A stretch of DNA of 64,000 bases from Vesta saturnalis (GCA_036346205.1 JARFJB010001910.1:5476501-5540500); one strand, 5' to 3'. Numbered from the stretch's first letter, positions 22,840 to 34,448 are shown. The notes: generated from the sequence alone by a model not told the origin. Numbers and translations are program-made.

Positions 22840-23160
22840 CTAGAAATACACCGCTAGATGGCGCCAGAAACAAACAAAACTAAGTAATCAGAAGGGGTTT
22901 GGCCTCCAAACAGAACACAGCCTGGAGGCTGGACGAAGTCTAACGACCAATCAGAAACCAGGGAGCGAGGCCTGACCTTAGGCCCTCAATCAAATCGCAC
23001 GGCATGGGGCAGAAGGCGCGCGCACGACCAATTAGCTGAGGTGCGCATGGTCACGTGGGGCAAGGGGCGAGTCACGTGACCCGAAACCCACATGTTAGTG
23101 AAGGGGCGGGGTTTCGTTGTGAGAGTGCGCGTTGCCTATAACGTCACAAAAGTTTGGGGA
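22840..23160 (+). repeat. GC-rich module with CCAAT and E-box motifs
   Basis: An unusually GC-rich block in AT-rich DNA. It holds GACCAATCAG and GACCAATTAG, CACGTGGGG and TCACGTGACC, plus GGGGCGGGG. An inverted homologue lies at 56880-57155, with the same order of CCAATCAG, GCGCGC and CACGTGG. It is next to module A in both places, so it is likely part of a composite transposable element, possibly its promoter. Confidence 0.6.
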
Positions 23161-23204
23161 GCTGGCCCTATTCTACTAATTGTAATATCTTTTGGTTGCA
23201 TATT

Positions 23205-23660
23205 TCAAAGATATAAAATAGCTAGATATAGACCGTAAACATATAGATTAATTATTTTCTATGCAATTTTTGATATGACGCGTAATTTAGCGGCAAAAGA
23301 ATTCCTAAGGCAGATTTAGGGTTAGTTCAATTTTTTGATTATCTGAATAACGGTTAATTTTATAAGAAAAAGTATAACGTATATTTTTTAACGAAAATTT
23401 AATTTTACATAAATTTTCTTTATAAAGTTTTTTAATCTAAAGCGAAATAAATGTAAAAATAAAATAAATATGATTGAAAATGCTGAAGCTGTATTATCGA
23501 TATTTTTATAAAGTGTGCGGCTTTCGAATTTTTTTTACGTTAACATGTAATTAATCTCTATCTGACATGAAGTTTTAAATGTCATTCTGACATAGATTAT
23601 TGTTTTTGTTTCTACAATGTTGCCTGTTTTCCGTATGAACGCATAAAAAAAGAGGTTGCA
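23205..23660 (+). repeat. module A + start of module B
   Basis: It contains GACGCGTAATTTAGCGGCAA (23278), AATTTAATTTTACATAAATT (23398), GTGCGGC with a T-run (23515), then the module B opening CATGAAGTTTTAAATGTCA and TACAATGTTGCCTG. Confidence 0.75.
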
Positions 23661-24030
23661 TATACAGTAAGGGACGTTTACCTGTCGACGGAACCCTCTA
23701 ATTTGGCCGGAGACCGGTACAACCCTTAATGTTCGTGATCCTCATACTGTTTTTTGCACGATTGTATTAAATTTACTACAATTGAAATTATTTAATTTCT
23801 ACTAAATAAACGAAAAGTCAAAAGTGGCGTTTTAAATAGAAAAGTCCAAATATTTTGTTCTTATTGTTGTGTAATATAGGTAGTATGTATAATTTTACAT
23901 TGGTAAGTAACAGACGTCGGTAAGTGAAATACTTACCGACGAGCAACCAGTAAACATATCCTATTGTCTTGGAAACAGATATGGCAAATAAACGAAAAAG
24001 CTCAATCGGGAAAAAAACTTATTTCATTTC
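23661..24030. other. unassigned insertion-like stretch with a perfect hairpin
   Basis: Between two module B segments lies about 370 bp of unrelated DNA. It includes a perfect 11-bp stem CGTCGGTAAGT/ACTTACCGACG (23915-23925 and 23931-23941) with a 5-base loop. The flanks suggest an insertion into module B, but no target duplication was found. Confidence 0.4.
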
Positions 24031-24034
24031 TTTT

Positions 24035-24256
24035 AATTTAAGTTAACCTCTAGATGTCTATCAACCTCTGTCTGTCATGAAGTTTTAAACGTCTGTTTGA
24101 CATAGATTGTTGTTTTTGCGTTTACAATGTTGCCTGTTTTCGTAATGAATTTTTTATAAAAGAGGTTGCATAATTATCCTAAACCAATGTTATTAAAATT
24201 ATTTCATTTCTTTTAATTTCGTTTTGTAGGTTGGAAGGTCGTGTTGTGTCCCACAC
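24035..24256 (+). repeat. module B copy
   Basis: It runs from GTTAACCTCTAGATGTC through GTCATGAAGTTTTAAACGTC, TACAATGTTGCCTG and AGAGGTTGCATAATTATCCT to GTAGGTTGGAAGGTCGTG and CACACCAGAT. It is the most complete copy of this module. Confidence 0.75.
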
Positions 24257-24489
24257 CAGATATTTTTAATTATTATTTGTTATCCTACAAAAAAAAACTG
24301 TAAAATTTCATATTGCCAAAAAAAAAGGTTTCTATAATTTAATGTCTAAACTTGATAATTTTTAAACAAAACTAGCGCCCTTTGTAAAATAAAGTTTAAT
24401 TGTGAATCGATTTTAACCCAACATAAATGTTTCAGAATCAATTGTTTATTTCATTTCTTAAAATCCATTGAGTACTATACTGCATCGAA

Positions 24490-25545
24490 GCCTCCAAATG
24501 CAGTACAGGTTCTTATGGAGTAACTATCTTTTACTATCTTTAGTCATTTCTAAATAACGGTATCCTTGTTCTTCATAGCAATGTTGCCAAACGTAAAATG
24601 TAATTTAATAACAAATCAATATCAACTCCGTGTACTGTCAAACTTATTGCTTGCTTCTTCTACGATATTTATCGAATTAAGCTAACTCCTAATTTCACCT
24701 ACTTCGCTTTTCTAAAAAATATAGTTCAAAGATTCGATTTGTATGGATTAAGGGTAGTTTTTTCGGTATATTCATAAGTACATTGCAGATTTATCTAAAT
24801 TTGTATTGCAAACATTTTTATTAATTTTGAGGTTTGAAATTGTGTTTCTCCTACTGTAAATATCTTAGAATATAAAATACCAGGAAGGAGTTTTTGTCAA
24901 TTAGATGTGCGCCCGGGATGGGTGTTGCATATGGCGGAAAACAGTTTTCCGGTTAATAATACATAATAGTGAATATACACATATTTTAAATTATTTAATA
25001 TTTAGAATATATTTTTAAGCTATGATATAGCTAGTTATCCATTTATTCAAAAAAAATTTACACTTCCTGATACAATAAAGTTAAAAAAATTAATTATAAC
25101 ATTTTTAAAGTCAAATCTTGCAGAACAATGATCGCTATTACGCCGATGAATTAAAACCATAACCTAAATTGAATCTTGTATTAAGTAATGTTCAATACAA
25201 CACTACTTAATGTGCACAACGTTATTATAAACACTTGATTATTGCCAGTAATTATTATACAGGATACTTTAAAAGAGTTCAAAATATTCAAAACACTTTT
25301 ACAAACACCACTTTCTTCTATCAAACCACCAATAATGAGTCATACTTGGGTGTTCAATGTGGCGAATTCCGTCGCAATTTTTAAATACGGTAAATAGCTG
25401 AACGTTCCTTCCTGGTATTTTATATTCCAAGGTAAATATAGTATCATTACAACCGTACTACGATATGATAGGTGCAGTAATCTATTGGCATAAGTTTGGC
25501 AATCCTGCACTGTTTTTCCATAAGCAGCATACTGCATTTGGAGGT
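24490..25545. repeat. two related segments in inverted order
   Basis: GCCTCCAAATGCAGTA (24490) and GAATATAAAATACCAGGAAG (24868) recur inverted, in mirrored order, at 25530-25545 and 25408-25428. The right arm is an open minus frame (25340-25537) of unknown identity. The left arm is longer and interrupted. This could be an inverted duplication of one gene-like fragment. Confidence 0.5.
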
Positions 25546-26560
25546 TTGGACGCGCTATAATTTTTCAATTATTGCGGCTATAACCCATTGACGTCGGCAT
25601 TATGTTAAAAACGGTCTATATCGTTTTAGGAATGCCCAAAACATGTAGAACTGTTGTAAAGCTGCCATAGATTTTTAGGGGGGAAATCATAGTTACTTAT
25701 GCAGGCACAAAGAGTCGAGGGAAAGGGGTTTTTCATAAGTAAAAAAAAAGGGAAAGAGGTTGAAAAAAGTGACTATTCCCAAAAGGTAGCTAAATCTATT
25801 TGTCCAAAAATTTTTTGCAATTAAAATTTATTCAAAGTTATTTTTATTCAAAAAACAAACCTTATTTATACTTATATAAGTAATTAAACAACAATTTATT
25901 TTTTTACCTTACATATAACATTTGGCAAATGATTTTTGCAACTTAACTTATTAATATGTCAATACAATAATAAAATTATTATAATAGTATGTTTTATTAA
26001 ACACAAAACGATGTACGATAACGAGTAACATTTAACGTAATGACATTCTTTACATAAACAATTAAAATTTTTTTAAATATAATTAAACTTAAAGCTTAAT
26101 TATGAGTTTTTGGCAAAAACGTAGCCTGCGGACATATTTTAAAAAAAATATTTTTTTCTAATTTCAGTCTCAATTCTTAATAATTTTAAATTTATGTCAT
26201 AAAAAACAAATTAATTTCAAGTAAAAAAAAATGTTTAAATAAATCATTAAATAAACATAAGTTTCATTTTAAACTCAAATATTACTGTTTTTGTCTCTTT
26301 TTTACATTTTCTATCATTAATGACTTTCTCTTCAATATTTGTTTGTAAACCTCCAAGAATAGATCTAGATTTTTTTCTTTGCGGTGTAATTTTTCTACAC
26401 TTTGGACCAATTGAGCAATCACTATAGGACTACATTTTTTCTTGCTGGCTTTTCCCACTAAATGTTTTTGCATGGACTTGACATTTGCTAATATTCTAAG
26501 AGCTGGCTACATAAAAAATGTTCGCATCACGTACATGGTTGATTTGCATTAAAAAGAATT
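25546..26560. other. AT-rich interval without recognised genes
   Basis: A 63-residue Lys-rich minus frame at 26282-26473 is seen, with no domain I recognise and no supporting splice context. Otherwise nothing. Confidence 0.35.
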
Positions 26561-26569
26561 GTGTAGCTA

Positions 26570-26818
<249 letters not shown>

Positions 26819-26842
26819 AAAACATAAAATTCAAATACTACA

Positions 26843-27225
26843 CGTGCGATTTATTTGAGTACAAATCAAATGCGATTTATTTGAGTACAAATCAAATGAG
26901 AGAGCGGCAATATATCCGAGCAGCGGAAAATCTTGCGATTGACTATCATCCTCTTTTATTTCTAAATATATGCCAAAATTAGGCGTAGTCAACCGCAACG
27001 TTTTCCTTGACCGGTAGCGGCCCTCATAAACCTACAAAGTCAGCATTTCCGAGTTACAATATTCTGACATATTTATGGAATTACATACTTCTACAAAGTA
27101 AGCATTTCCTAATTAATAACAATATTTCTGACATATTTATGGGGTTGCATACATCTACAAAATAAACATTTCCTAGTTGATAACAATATTTCTGACATAT
27201 TTATGGGGTTGCATTGACCCATTAA
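26843..27225 (+). repeat. short tandem duplications / minisatellite
   Basis: TGCGATTTATTTGAGTACAA is duplicated at 26845 and 26871. From about 27045 a unit of about 64 bp containing CATTTCC..., AACAATATTTCTGACATATT and TATGGGGTTGCAT occurs about three times, ending near 27215. Confidence 0.75.
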
Positions 27226-27491
27226 AAGAAATCGTAATAAAAGCAAAACATCTAATTTGAACAAAAGTTAAGCGTTTCCTAGAATTAATTAGTATTCAAT
27301 AAGAAAATACAATAAAAGTGCTTGTCCTAGTAAAAAGTGTGAAGACAATAAACCATCTGATTTCCTGGACACATAAAATTAATTATTCTAGCTAACAGAA
27401 ATTACATAATAACGAAAATACAATAGTGCTTGCCCTACTAAAAATTGTTATATTGTTTATTTACTGTAAAGTCAATAAAACATCTGGTTTT

Positions 27492-27568
<77 letters not shown>

Positions 27569-28411
27569 CGTCTCATCAAACTGATACTAAAATATTATCA
27601 AAATTTAAATACAACAAAAATAGCAAACTATTTATCAAGCTCTTGTTATATTACCTATGAAAATGTACCGTCGTCAATAGCAACGGATATTCTTGGGATA
27701 TTTTCTTACTGAATCCCCCACATGCTTGAATTAATTACTGTAAATTTCATCTCATTCACGAATATGTTGTGAAAATTATCCCTATCTTTGACTCGGGTAA
27801 ATTTCCAAAACATTCGGAAACAATCCAAGCACTAGGGAGATTGCAAGTGAATACAACATGATGACATATTGGTATTATTCACATCTCTATAAGTATAGTA
27901 TGTATAATATAATAATATATCTGCAGTCTCACTGCACACCAAACGCAAAATGAAAAGGAGAAAGCTATAGAATCAACGAATACATAGTATTGTCACATCC
28001 GGGACTGCCAGTGATGTAAACGTGGCTTAGGGAGAGAAAAACTCCCTAGTTAGAAAAAAAGAAACAATGTAATAAAAAAAAGCAATGAAAGACAATAAAG
28101 GCATAACAAAAGGTTAGAAAAAAGGAACATAAAAATACATAAATGCCCTTTTTCGTGACAGTATCAGTAACCTCACTTGAATCAAACGAATCTGTACCGA
28201 AAAAATATACTTTTTTCTTCTTAATTAATTTATTTTTGTTAAAATTTTTATCATTTATTGAAAAAGAGACAAGGCTAATAAAGAAAAAGGATAAAAAAGG
28301 GATCATTTAAAAACAAGGGGAAAAGAGACTCACTACGGTGCCTACTTATGCATCCTTCACACACAAGACATAAAAGAATGAGTTTCAACAATTATATAAG
28401 TTAATATTTAT
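27226..28411. other. intergenic DNA and RPAP2 3' flank
   Basis: A (TA)n run lies at 27500-27565. The rest is AT-rich and has no recognised element. TTTATT at 28407-28412, directly at the RPAP2 stop, reads AATAAA on the minus strand. Confidence 0.4.
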
Positions 28412-30274
28412 TTACACATTACTACCATTTTCTACATTTAAAAATCCTTTTATAAAACCATCAATATCATTAATGTTGTCACACAATCCATTGAGCATAA
28501 CTTGTACCCCAGGTAAAGAGAAAATTGTTGCATCAATAAAATCACGACATCTCTTTGAATCTAGCTGTTTTTTTATGGAAGAATCATGAAAACTTAACCT
28601 ATAAAAAAAAAGCTTAAATGAGAATTATTTTCTAAATTACAAATTACATTTTGATAAGAATTAATGCTATTAAACTCCATTCTGCTGGTTGAAAGATGAC
28701 ACTGTATGGTTGAAAAGAAAATGTTTTCACAAGTGATTCAATTTTTGTTAGAACATTCTCCCACGGTAAATCTAAAGGTACAGTTAACGTTTTAATTCTA
28801 AAATAAGTAAAATTAGTTTGAGACGAATCTTAATAAGTAGCACTTACGCTGATCTAATATTAGTTATAAAAACTCCTTGACGAATTAAATTTGGAGATTG
28901 CACAATTGGAAGCATATCAGAGGAATTATCAAGAGTTGTATCAGAATTCTTTTTACTTTCTTCTTTCGTATCATTTACTTCATAAGTATCTCCACTGTAA
29001 AATGATCTTACTTTAATATTGACGCTTTTGTTGTCTTTTTTTAATTGCTTGTAACTAGGAAGAGGTTTTAAATCTTGCTGAAACAACATTCTATCATGTT
29101 TATTATGTGCATATTCAGTTAATGCTAATTTGTTACAAAGCTCACTGAGTCCTCTTTGCTGCACTGTTGAGGTAGAAGGCAATGTTAAATCTAATTTAGA
29201 TGCATGTTCACGGATTCTTTCTATACCGAACAAAAATATGTAAGTATCCAATGTCAACCATTCAAGAATATATTTTTTGAGTATTTTTAATTTATTTTGT
29301 TTTTTAACTTTAGTAGAAATTTTACTTTTGCTTTCTACAGATTGAGATGGCACTTTAATTTCATTATTCATTCCAGAATTACTGCTATTTTCCAAACTAC
29401 TAGATTCTTGTACTCGCTCCTTAATATAAATATTCGAGTTTTGGGGCGGTTCATTTCTCATAATGCTCTCCTGTTCATTCATTTGTTTTATTTCCTGTAA
29501 AGAAACTTCTGCAAATGAAAAAGCTGAATCAAATTGAACTTCTTCCTTTTTTATAATATTCTCATTAGTAGTTAAATCATCTCCAGGTAACCCTCTTAAG
29601 AAATTTATTTAGTTTTGTAATTAACCAATTTAAAATATTTACTTATCTGTTAGAGGAAGAAGGGTATAGTTTGATAATTCTTCAAAAGTACGCATCCATA
29701 GTGGGTTATCATTAATTTGTTTTTTTATGTGTAAACTTGCTTTATAACAATAATCACTACAAAATTTCTATAACCAATTTCACAGAAGTAACAGACTGCC
29801 TATTTAATGATATTTATTCAATTACCTTACGATCAGTGACATCATAGACTTTTTTGTTTTTTGAATCTATTGCAAATTGCTTTTTGGATTGTTTCGGAAT
29901 ATCATTACCACATAAACAATATCCACATAAATTTGTTATACTTCTTTCTTCTACAATATCATCATAATATGCATAATTTAAAAAGTTTATCTAAAAACGA
30001 AAAAATGTGTCTTTTTAAAACGTGGTCAATATAACTTACACATCGAAGAAAAACTTGAGAGATAATCTTGCCTTCTATTAAAAATTCCAATATTTTCATA
30101 GCTCTCACCTCACATTCTTTCTTCTTTTTTAACATTGCAATCACATTTTCTCTGTAAAACATGAATCAAGTAACAAATTCTAGACTATGCATGTTAATAC
30201 TTAGGATCACTGTCTTGAATATTAGAGGGAGTATCCGATATAAAGTGAAGGTAATCACCAAGTGAATCGTTCAT
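28412..30274 (-). CDS. RPAP2: RNA polymerase II CTD phosphatase RPAP2 (Rtr1 family)
   Basis: RPAP2/Rtr1 removes phosphate from Ser5 of the Pol II C-terminal repeat and helps bring Pol II into the nucleus. Seven exons join in frame: 30274-30201, 30151-30040, 29990-29826, 29767-29643, 29594-28848, 28797-28648 and 28598-28412, giving 519 aa. The introns are 48-58 nt. The Rtr1 zinc-binding region lies at residues about 75-125: VEERSITNLCGYCLCGN (Cys84, Cys89), KKVYDVTDRK, then KFCSDYCYKAS (Cys120, Cys124), which is the family's C-x4-C...C-x3-C layout. A low-complexity linker and an alpha-helical C-terminus follow (LTLDTYIFLFGIE; MLNGLCDNINDIDGFIKGF). The start at 30274 gives a short leader followed by the expected N-terminal helix. 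All splice junctions keep frame, so the gene appears intact. Confidence 0.93.
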
Positions 30275-31141
30275 GGTTCTCTCTTTCCTTGTCAAAGGTT
30301 CTATTAGCAATATGCTGATTTCTTTTTGAGTTGATTTATTTCAAGCCTAAATCTTATTGCGTTGAATGAGCTTTTTCCAGACACCAGGTGTCTAACACTA
30401 TGCTATGTACCGAATACCTCCAAAAATACTATACTATAATAGAGATGTACATACGAATAATGTTTCTAAATATATCAAGTTTTGTATAGTAAACATAACC
30501 TGAAAATAAGACTATACTTTTCTAGTGACAATTAGAATTCGGACAGTTGTGCCAACTGTGATATCCATTACAAAAAATCAAACTCAATCACTGAACTGTA
30601 CTTACCGGTACCGGAAAGTGCATTGGCGGTCTCTGCTGTCTATGGTCTCTGCCATAGAAAACCTGTTAACCTGCGAGGCAAGAGAGATAGCGCGCAAGGC
30701 TTAGAATATAAGTATTTTTTTCACTACTAACCTGAGAAATCGCCACTCTTTATCCGATTCCTTTAATGAGAAGTAATATTTCTCTCCTTAGGGTAATGAA
30801 AATAAAAAAACATCTAGGTAAATAATGATCTTTTTGTTTCATAAAAACAAAACGTTATTGGTTAATAATAGCTTTATTCGATTATTTGTCAATTCGTCAC
30901 GTTATCGATATTCGTTTTAGAACCACAACTTGACTGTGGCTGCCTTTACGCCTTAAAATATAAAATATTATTTTATATTCTAAGCTTGACGCTATTGATT
31001 TTAAGTTTTCAGCGGTCAACTCGGAGCTACAATTAAGTCAGGTTTGTGTTGCCCCAGGGAACACATGCTAGCGGAGCATGTTCTAGTTGCGTCAACCTCA
31101 AGATTTTGTTGTTTGAGGTTACGTAAAAGAGTTTACCAATT
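30275..31141. promoter_or_regulatory. divergent spacer between RPAP2 and the Myb/SANT unit
   Basis: This 867-bp interval separates two divergent starts and must hold the RPAP2 promoter. Visible features are a small hairpin AACCTCAA/TTGAGGTT (about 31098-31123), a palindromic AAAATATAAAATATTATTTT region (30955) and ACCGGTACCGG (30604). No TATA box is convincing. Confidence 0.4.
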
Positions 31142-31822
31142 ATGGAACAGGTACGTTTTAATTTTGATGTCGTTTAATCTTTATTTTCCTTTTTTTTAGA
31201 CTGGGTACATTTGTTCTGTGAGCAATACAAATGTAGGGATAACGACATCATCTGCAAAGCACCATGAATGCATGCAGGGTCATAAAAACATATAGATAGT
31301 GGACAATTACATCTATCCATATGATCCTACAATTGATTCTCAAAGTGAAGAATTCGTTACTCAACTGAGCGACATCTCCAGCGGTAAGTACACTTTGTGA
31401 CTGTATACTTAGAAATTATCTATAATCGAAACCTATTCAACTATTTTTAGAATCCAATTCAAATGTGGACAGTGAAGAACAATTTTCTGCTACACCACAG
31501 CTGTGGCCGCTTCAAGCTAAGAAGTTACTAGTAGAATTGTACCCTAAGTATTTTAAACGTTTTTCGGATAGTCATTACTTCTAAAGAACAAATGTTTGTC
31601 AAACTAACAGCCGAATTAAATGAGTATGGATATAAGTACACAGCTACACAAGTTAAGTACAAGTGGCGATGCTTCGAGAAGGCTTCTAAAAATTTTGTTA
31701 AGCACACAAAAAGTATGTGGCAAGGATATAAGAAATTAGAATTTTATGAAGAGCTTCATGATATATTTCAAAAGGAATCAAGGTTTTACCCAGAAGTACC
31801 AGGGATACTATTTATGTATTGA
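31142..31822 (+). pseudogene. Myb/SANT-like (trihelix) DNA-binding protein, damaged
   Basis: The start is at 31142 (Met-Glu-Gln), then a GTACGT...TTTTTAG intron of 49 nt (31151-31199). An exon to 31383, a second intron (31384-31450, GTAAGT...TTTTAG), and then the domain exon follow. The domain contains WPLQAKKLLVELYPKYFKRF (about 31503-31562) and, after a frame change near 31565, KEQMFVKLTAELNEYGYKY, QVKYKWRCFEKASKNFVKH and LEFYEELHDIFQKES. This is the Myb_DNA-bind_4 pattern of one Trp-rich helix set plus a coiled tail. An in-frame TAG lies at 31293. A 63-nt GT...AG segment (31233-31295) would remove it without changing frame. The frame change at 31565 has no such rescue. The C-terminus is cut by the mariner that starts at about 31816. 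Confidence 0.6.
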
Positions 31823-32770
31823 GAATTGGCAACACTGGTATTGCCAAGTGAAATTTGTCACTGTCATCTTAAAGTTTGACATTTTTGAGGTTATATGTAC
31901 TCAAAACGTTTTGTCGTGCGAGTACTATTTGTATTGTTTACAGTAAGTTGAAAATTTCATCTCAGCCAAAATATGGAATTAACTCGTGAAAATTTTCGAA
32001 CTATGATTTATTATGACTTTCGACGTGGTCTAACTCAAGAACAATGTATCAATCAACTGAATTCAACTTTTGGCGATGAAGCGCCATCCACACCCACTGT
32101 ATATCGCTGGTACACTGGATTCAAACGTGGACGTAGTTCGCTCACGGATGAAGTTAAAGAAGGTCGTCCAAAATCAGTCGTTGTGCCGGAAAATATCGAT
32201 GCTGTGCGAAAACTAATTGAAGAAGATCGTCATGTGACATATCACGAAATCGAGTGATGTTTAAGCATTGTATGACCAGCATACATAAGATTTTGCACGA
32301 ACATTTGTGTGTTCGGAAGTTGTGTGCACGTTGGATTTCACATTTGTTGACAGATGCTCAAAAAAATGCTCGTGTCGATTGGTACCGTAAAATGATTTCA
32401 AAATACAACTGTGGGGCATCCAAAGCGGTATATAACATCGTCACAGGTGACGAATCGTGGATTTATGCGTATGAGCCAGAAAGAAAAAGCCAGTCCACAG
32501 TTTGGGTGTTTCCATGTGAAGCAAAGCCAACAAAAGTTGTTCGTTCTCAAAGCAAATGGTGGCGTTTTCTTCACGAAAACCGGTCCTGTGGTAACCGTGG
32601 CTTTCGAAAATCAAAAGACCGTTAATTCAGCGTGGTATACGACCATTTGTTTGCCTGAAGTTTTCGGTAAATTGAGAAAAAAGACGAATCATTTTGCATC
32701 ACGACAATGCCAGCTCACACACATCACATGCAACAAACTAGTATTTGGACACTCAAAAGATCGAAGAAAA
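31816..32770 (+). mobile_element. mariner element 1, 3'-truncated
   Basis: The probable left end is TATTGAGAATTGGCAACACT (31816), resembling mariner inverted repeats of the TTGGCAAC type. The transposase begins at 31973. The right end and inverted repeat are absent; the sequence switches to a Harbinger-like fragment at about 32760. Confidence 0.65.
31973..32760 (+). pseudogene. mariner transposase, frameshifted and truncated
   Basis: The N-terminal HTH region is open (31973-32257): MELTRENFRTMIYYDFRRGL, then FGDEAPSTPTVYRWYTGF and GRPKSVVVPENIDAVRKLI. After a stop the middle continues in shifted frames with HKILHEHLCVRKLCARWI, QKNARVDWYRKMISKYNCG, IVTGDESWIYAYEPE (first catalytic Asp, about 32440-32475) and TVNSAWYTTICLPEVF. 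The second Asp region is decayed (about 32700-32720) and the third is missing. The catalytic layout is the mariner DD34D type. Domain order and spacing are otherwise normal. Confidence 0.88.
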
Positions 32771-33004
32771 GTGTTGAGATTGTGCAACTATATCTTCACT
32801 ACCACTTACAGCATAGAATTTCACATCATATATTAACTGTACTTTTCGTTTGAAGATAGCAACATGGGTTTTTCCAATTTGGAGAGATCCCACATTAGGA
32901 TCCTCGTTCCTACATTTATACAATTCATTAAGTATTCTGATTCCAACATCACAAATAAATATGTTACATTGCACCGGCCTTGCAAATAAACAATTAGCGA
33001 CCAT
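32753..33004 (-). pseudogene. Harbinger/HARBI1-like nuclease fragment
   Basis: An 83-residue minus frame contains NVGSLQIGKTHVAIF, KVQLIYDVKFYAVSGSEDIV and SQHFS, which parallels the GxIDGTHVAI...NVQLICDxxxxIxxVxAxxPGSxHD stretch of PIF/Harbinger transposases. The first Asp position is Lys here (GKTH for DGTH). The fragment overlaps the mariner end at 32753-32770 and has no flanking repeats. The identification is moderate because the match is short. Confidence 0.45.
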
Positions 33005-34139
33005 TTACCACCCGCTTCTAGTAGTTTTTATCTTCTTATGTGTGAAGCACCTAAGTATTGATTTTGTGAAAAACTATGCCGGATTTTAAACGGTTTTACA
33101 GGTTCTAAATATTTTTGAAACTATCCGGCCCATTTCAACACAACGTCCATTGCGGTAGTATGTGCCTTTGCATGCGAGCTTGGGTGTACGTGCGTATGCG
33201 TATAAACTCACTTTTCTATCAATTTTTGATTAAATCAGTCCACAAATAAATGTACTTTAAGAAAGGTGCTACAGTACCCTCTGTGAATACATAAAAAACT
33301 ATTAATTGTAATGCAATTTCAACGTCTGTGTCTACGTGCATGCGTCGTGAGCCTGAGCGGACAATGCAAAAGTAATGCAAAATTGTAGTGACCTTTTAAA
33401 AATAACTCAGTTTTATATTACTTATTTATTAAGTTAAAGCAAAAAGTATAGAGATCATTTTACAGGTGATTCAATTCTGAACACCTTTTATTTATAAAAT
33501 CTATTCATAGAGTAATAAATCGGCTCTAAAAAGTTCTTTAAACAGATTCTTTCAAATATCTTTTATGAACAAGTCGAAAACCATTAACTAACTGTTTTCT
33601 TTATAATGGTTTTCGGTAGTGCAATAAATAAATCCTCAAAACGATACTTCTGTAAAGTTTCTTTTGTGAATACAAAGAACAATATCTCCTTTGGAGTAAA
33701 TATTGTAGAGATATTTTTAAAAATAATTGAATTTTAGGCAAGCAAGTTTTTCTCAAAACAATAAAGAAGGCTTGAAAGCAAGCTTTTGAAGTAATTTTTT
33801 TTGAGGGTAATTCTCTAGAAAGTTACTTTACATTTACACGAACCCTTAAAACACTTTTTGTGATTATTTACAAAACTCCTAACTTTAGATCTAAAACTAC
33901 CTACACAGAGCTGTTTTAAAGATAATTGAATTTTAGATTTATTCATAAGTAATGAAGAACTGAAATCTACTAGCCAGAAATTGTTATATATCTTCTATTT
34001 TATTAGTAATATAGAACTCATCTGCCAAAAACATCATTTGTTTAACATTAATTTATAAAAGAAACCAACATTAAGCTAACCACACAAATAGCGAATGACA
34101 AGACAACTTTAAAAAAAAAGAAAGAGGCCACGTATTTCA
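33005..34139. other. AT-rich interval, nothing recognised
   Basis: No coding or repeat signature stands out. TGCATGCGAGC...GTGCGTATGCG at 33171 is slightly GT-rich and may be a decayed module A edge. Confidence 0.35.
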
Positions 34140-34448
34140 TTAACTCCCAAGGGATTCCCAGCATACATACACACATTACATATATGCATGGTGGTATTAA
34201 GGATGGGTGTGGACAGGATAGGATCAGAAGGAACAGAGTTAGGGTTCTGAGGGAAAAATACTACCCCATCATTCGCCTAAGTAGCCACACACGGTGTGCA
34301 TATACGTAGTGACCATGTCGCTACATATGTGTATGAGGAAAACCCCCTGAAAAGATCTCAGACAAGGTAGACGGTAACCGAAATCGAACCCATTACCTCC
34401 CGAATGCTAAGCAGGTCGTGTCACCACCACGCTACCAACTCGGTGACA
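34140..34448 (-). mobile_element. tRNA-derived SINE
   Basis: The reverse complement begins GTTGTCACCGAGTTGGTAGC, whose GAGTTGGTAGCGTGG matches a Pol III A box, followed at normal spacing by a B box in GGGTTCGATTTCGG (about 34385-34400). A non-tRNA body follows (GTCTACCTTGTCTGAGATC, GGGGGTTTTCCTCATACAC, then TTAATGAAATACGTGGCC). Head plus unrelated body without coding is the SINE layout. It is about 300 bp long. Confidence 0.8.

Noticed and set aside
26282..26473. 63-residue Lys-rich minus frame as a host exon
   Set aside because: No recognised domain and no neighbouring exons in phase could be found.
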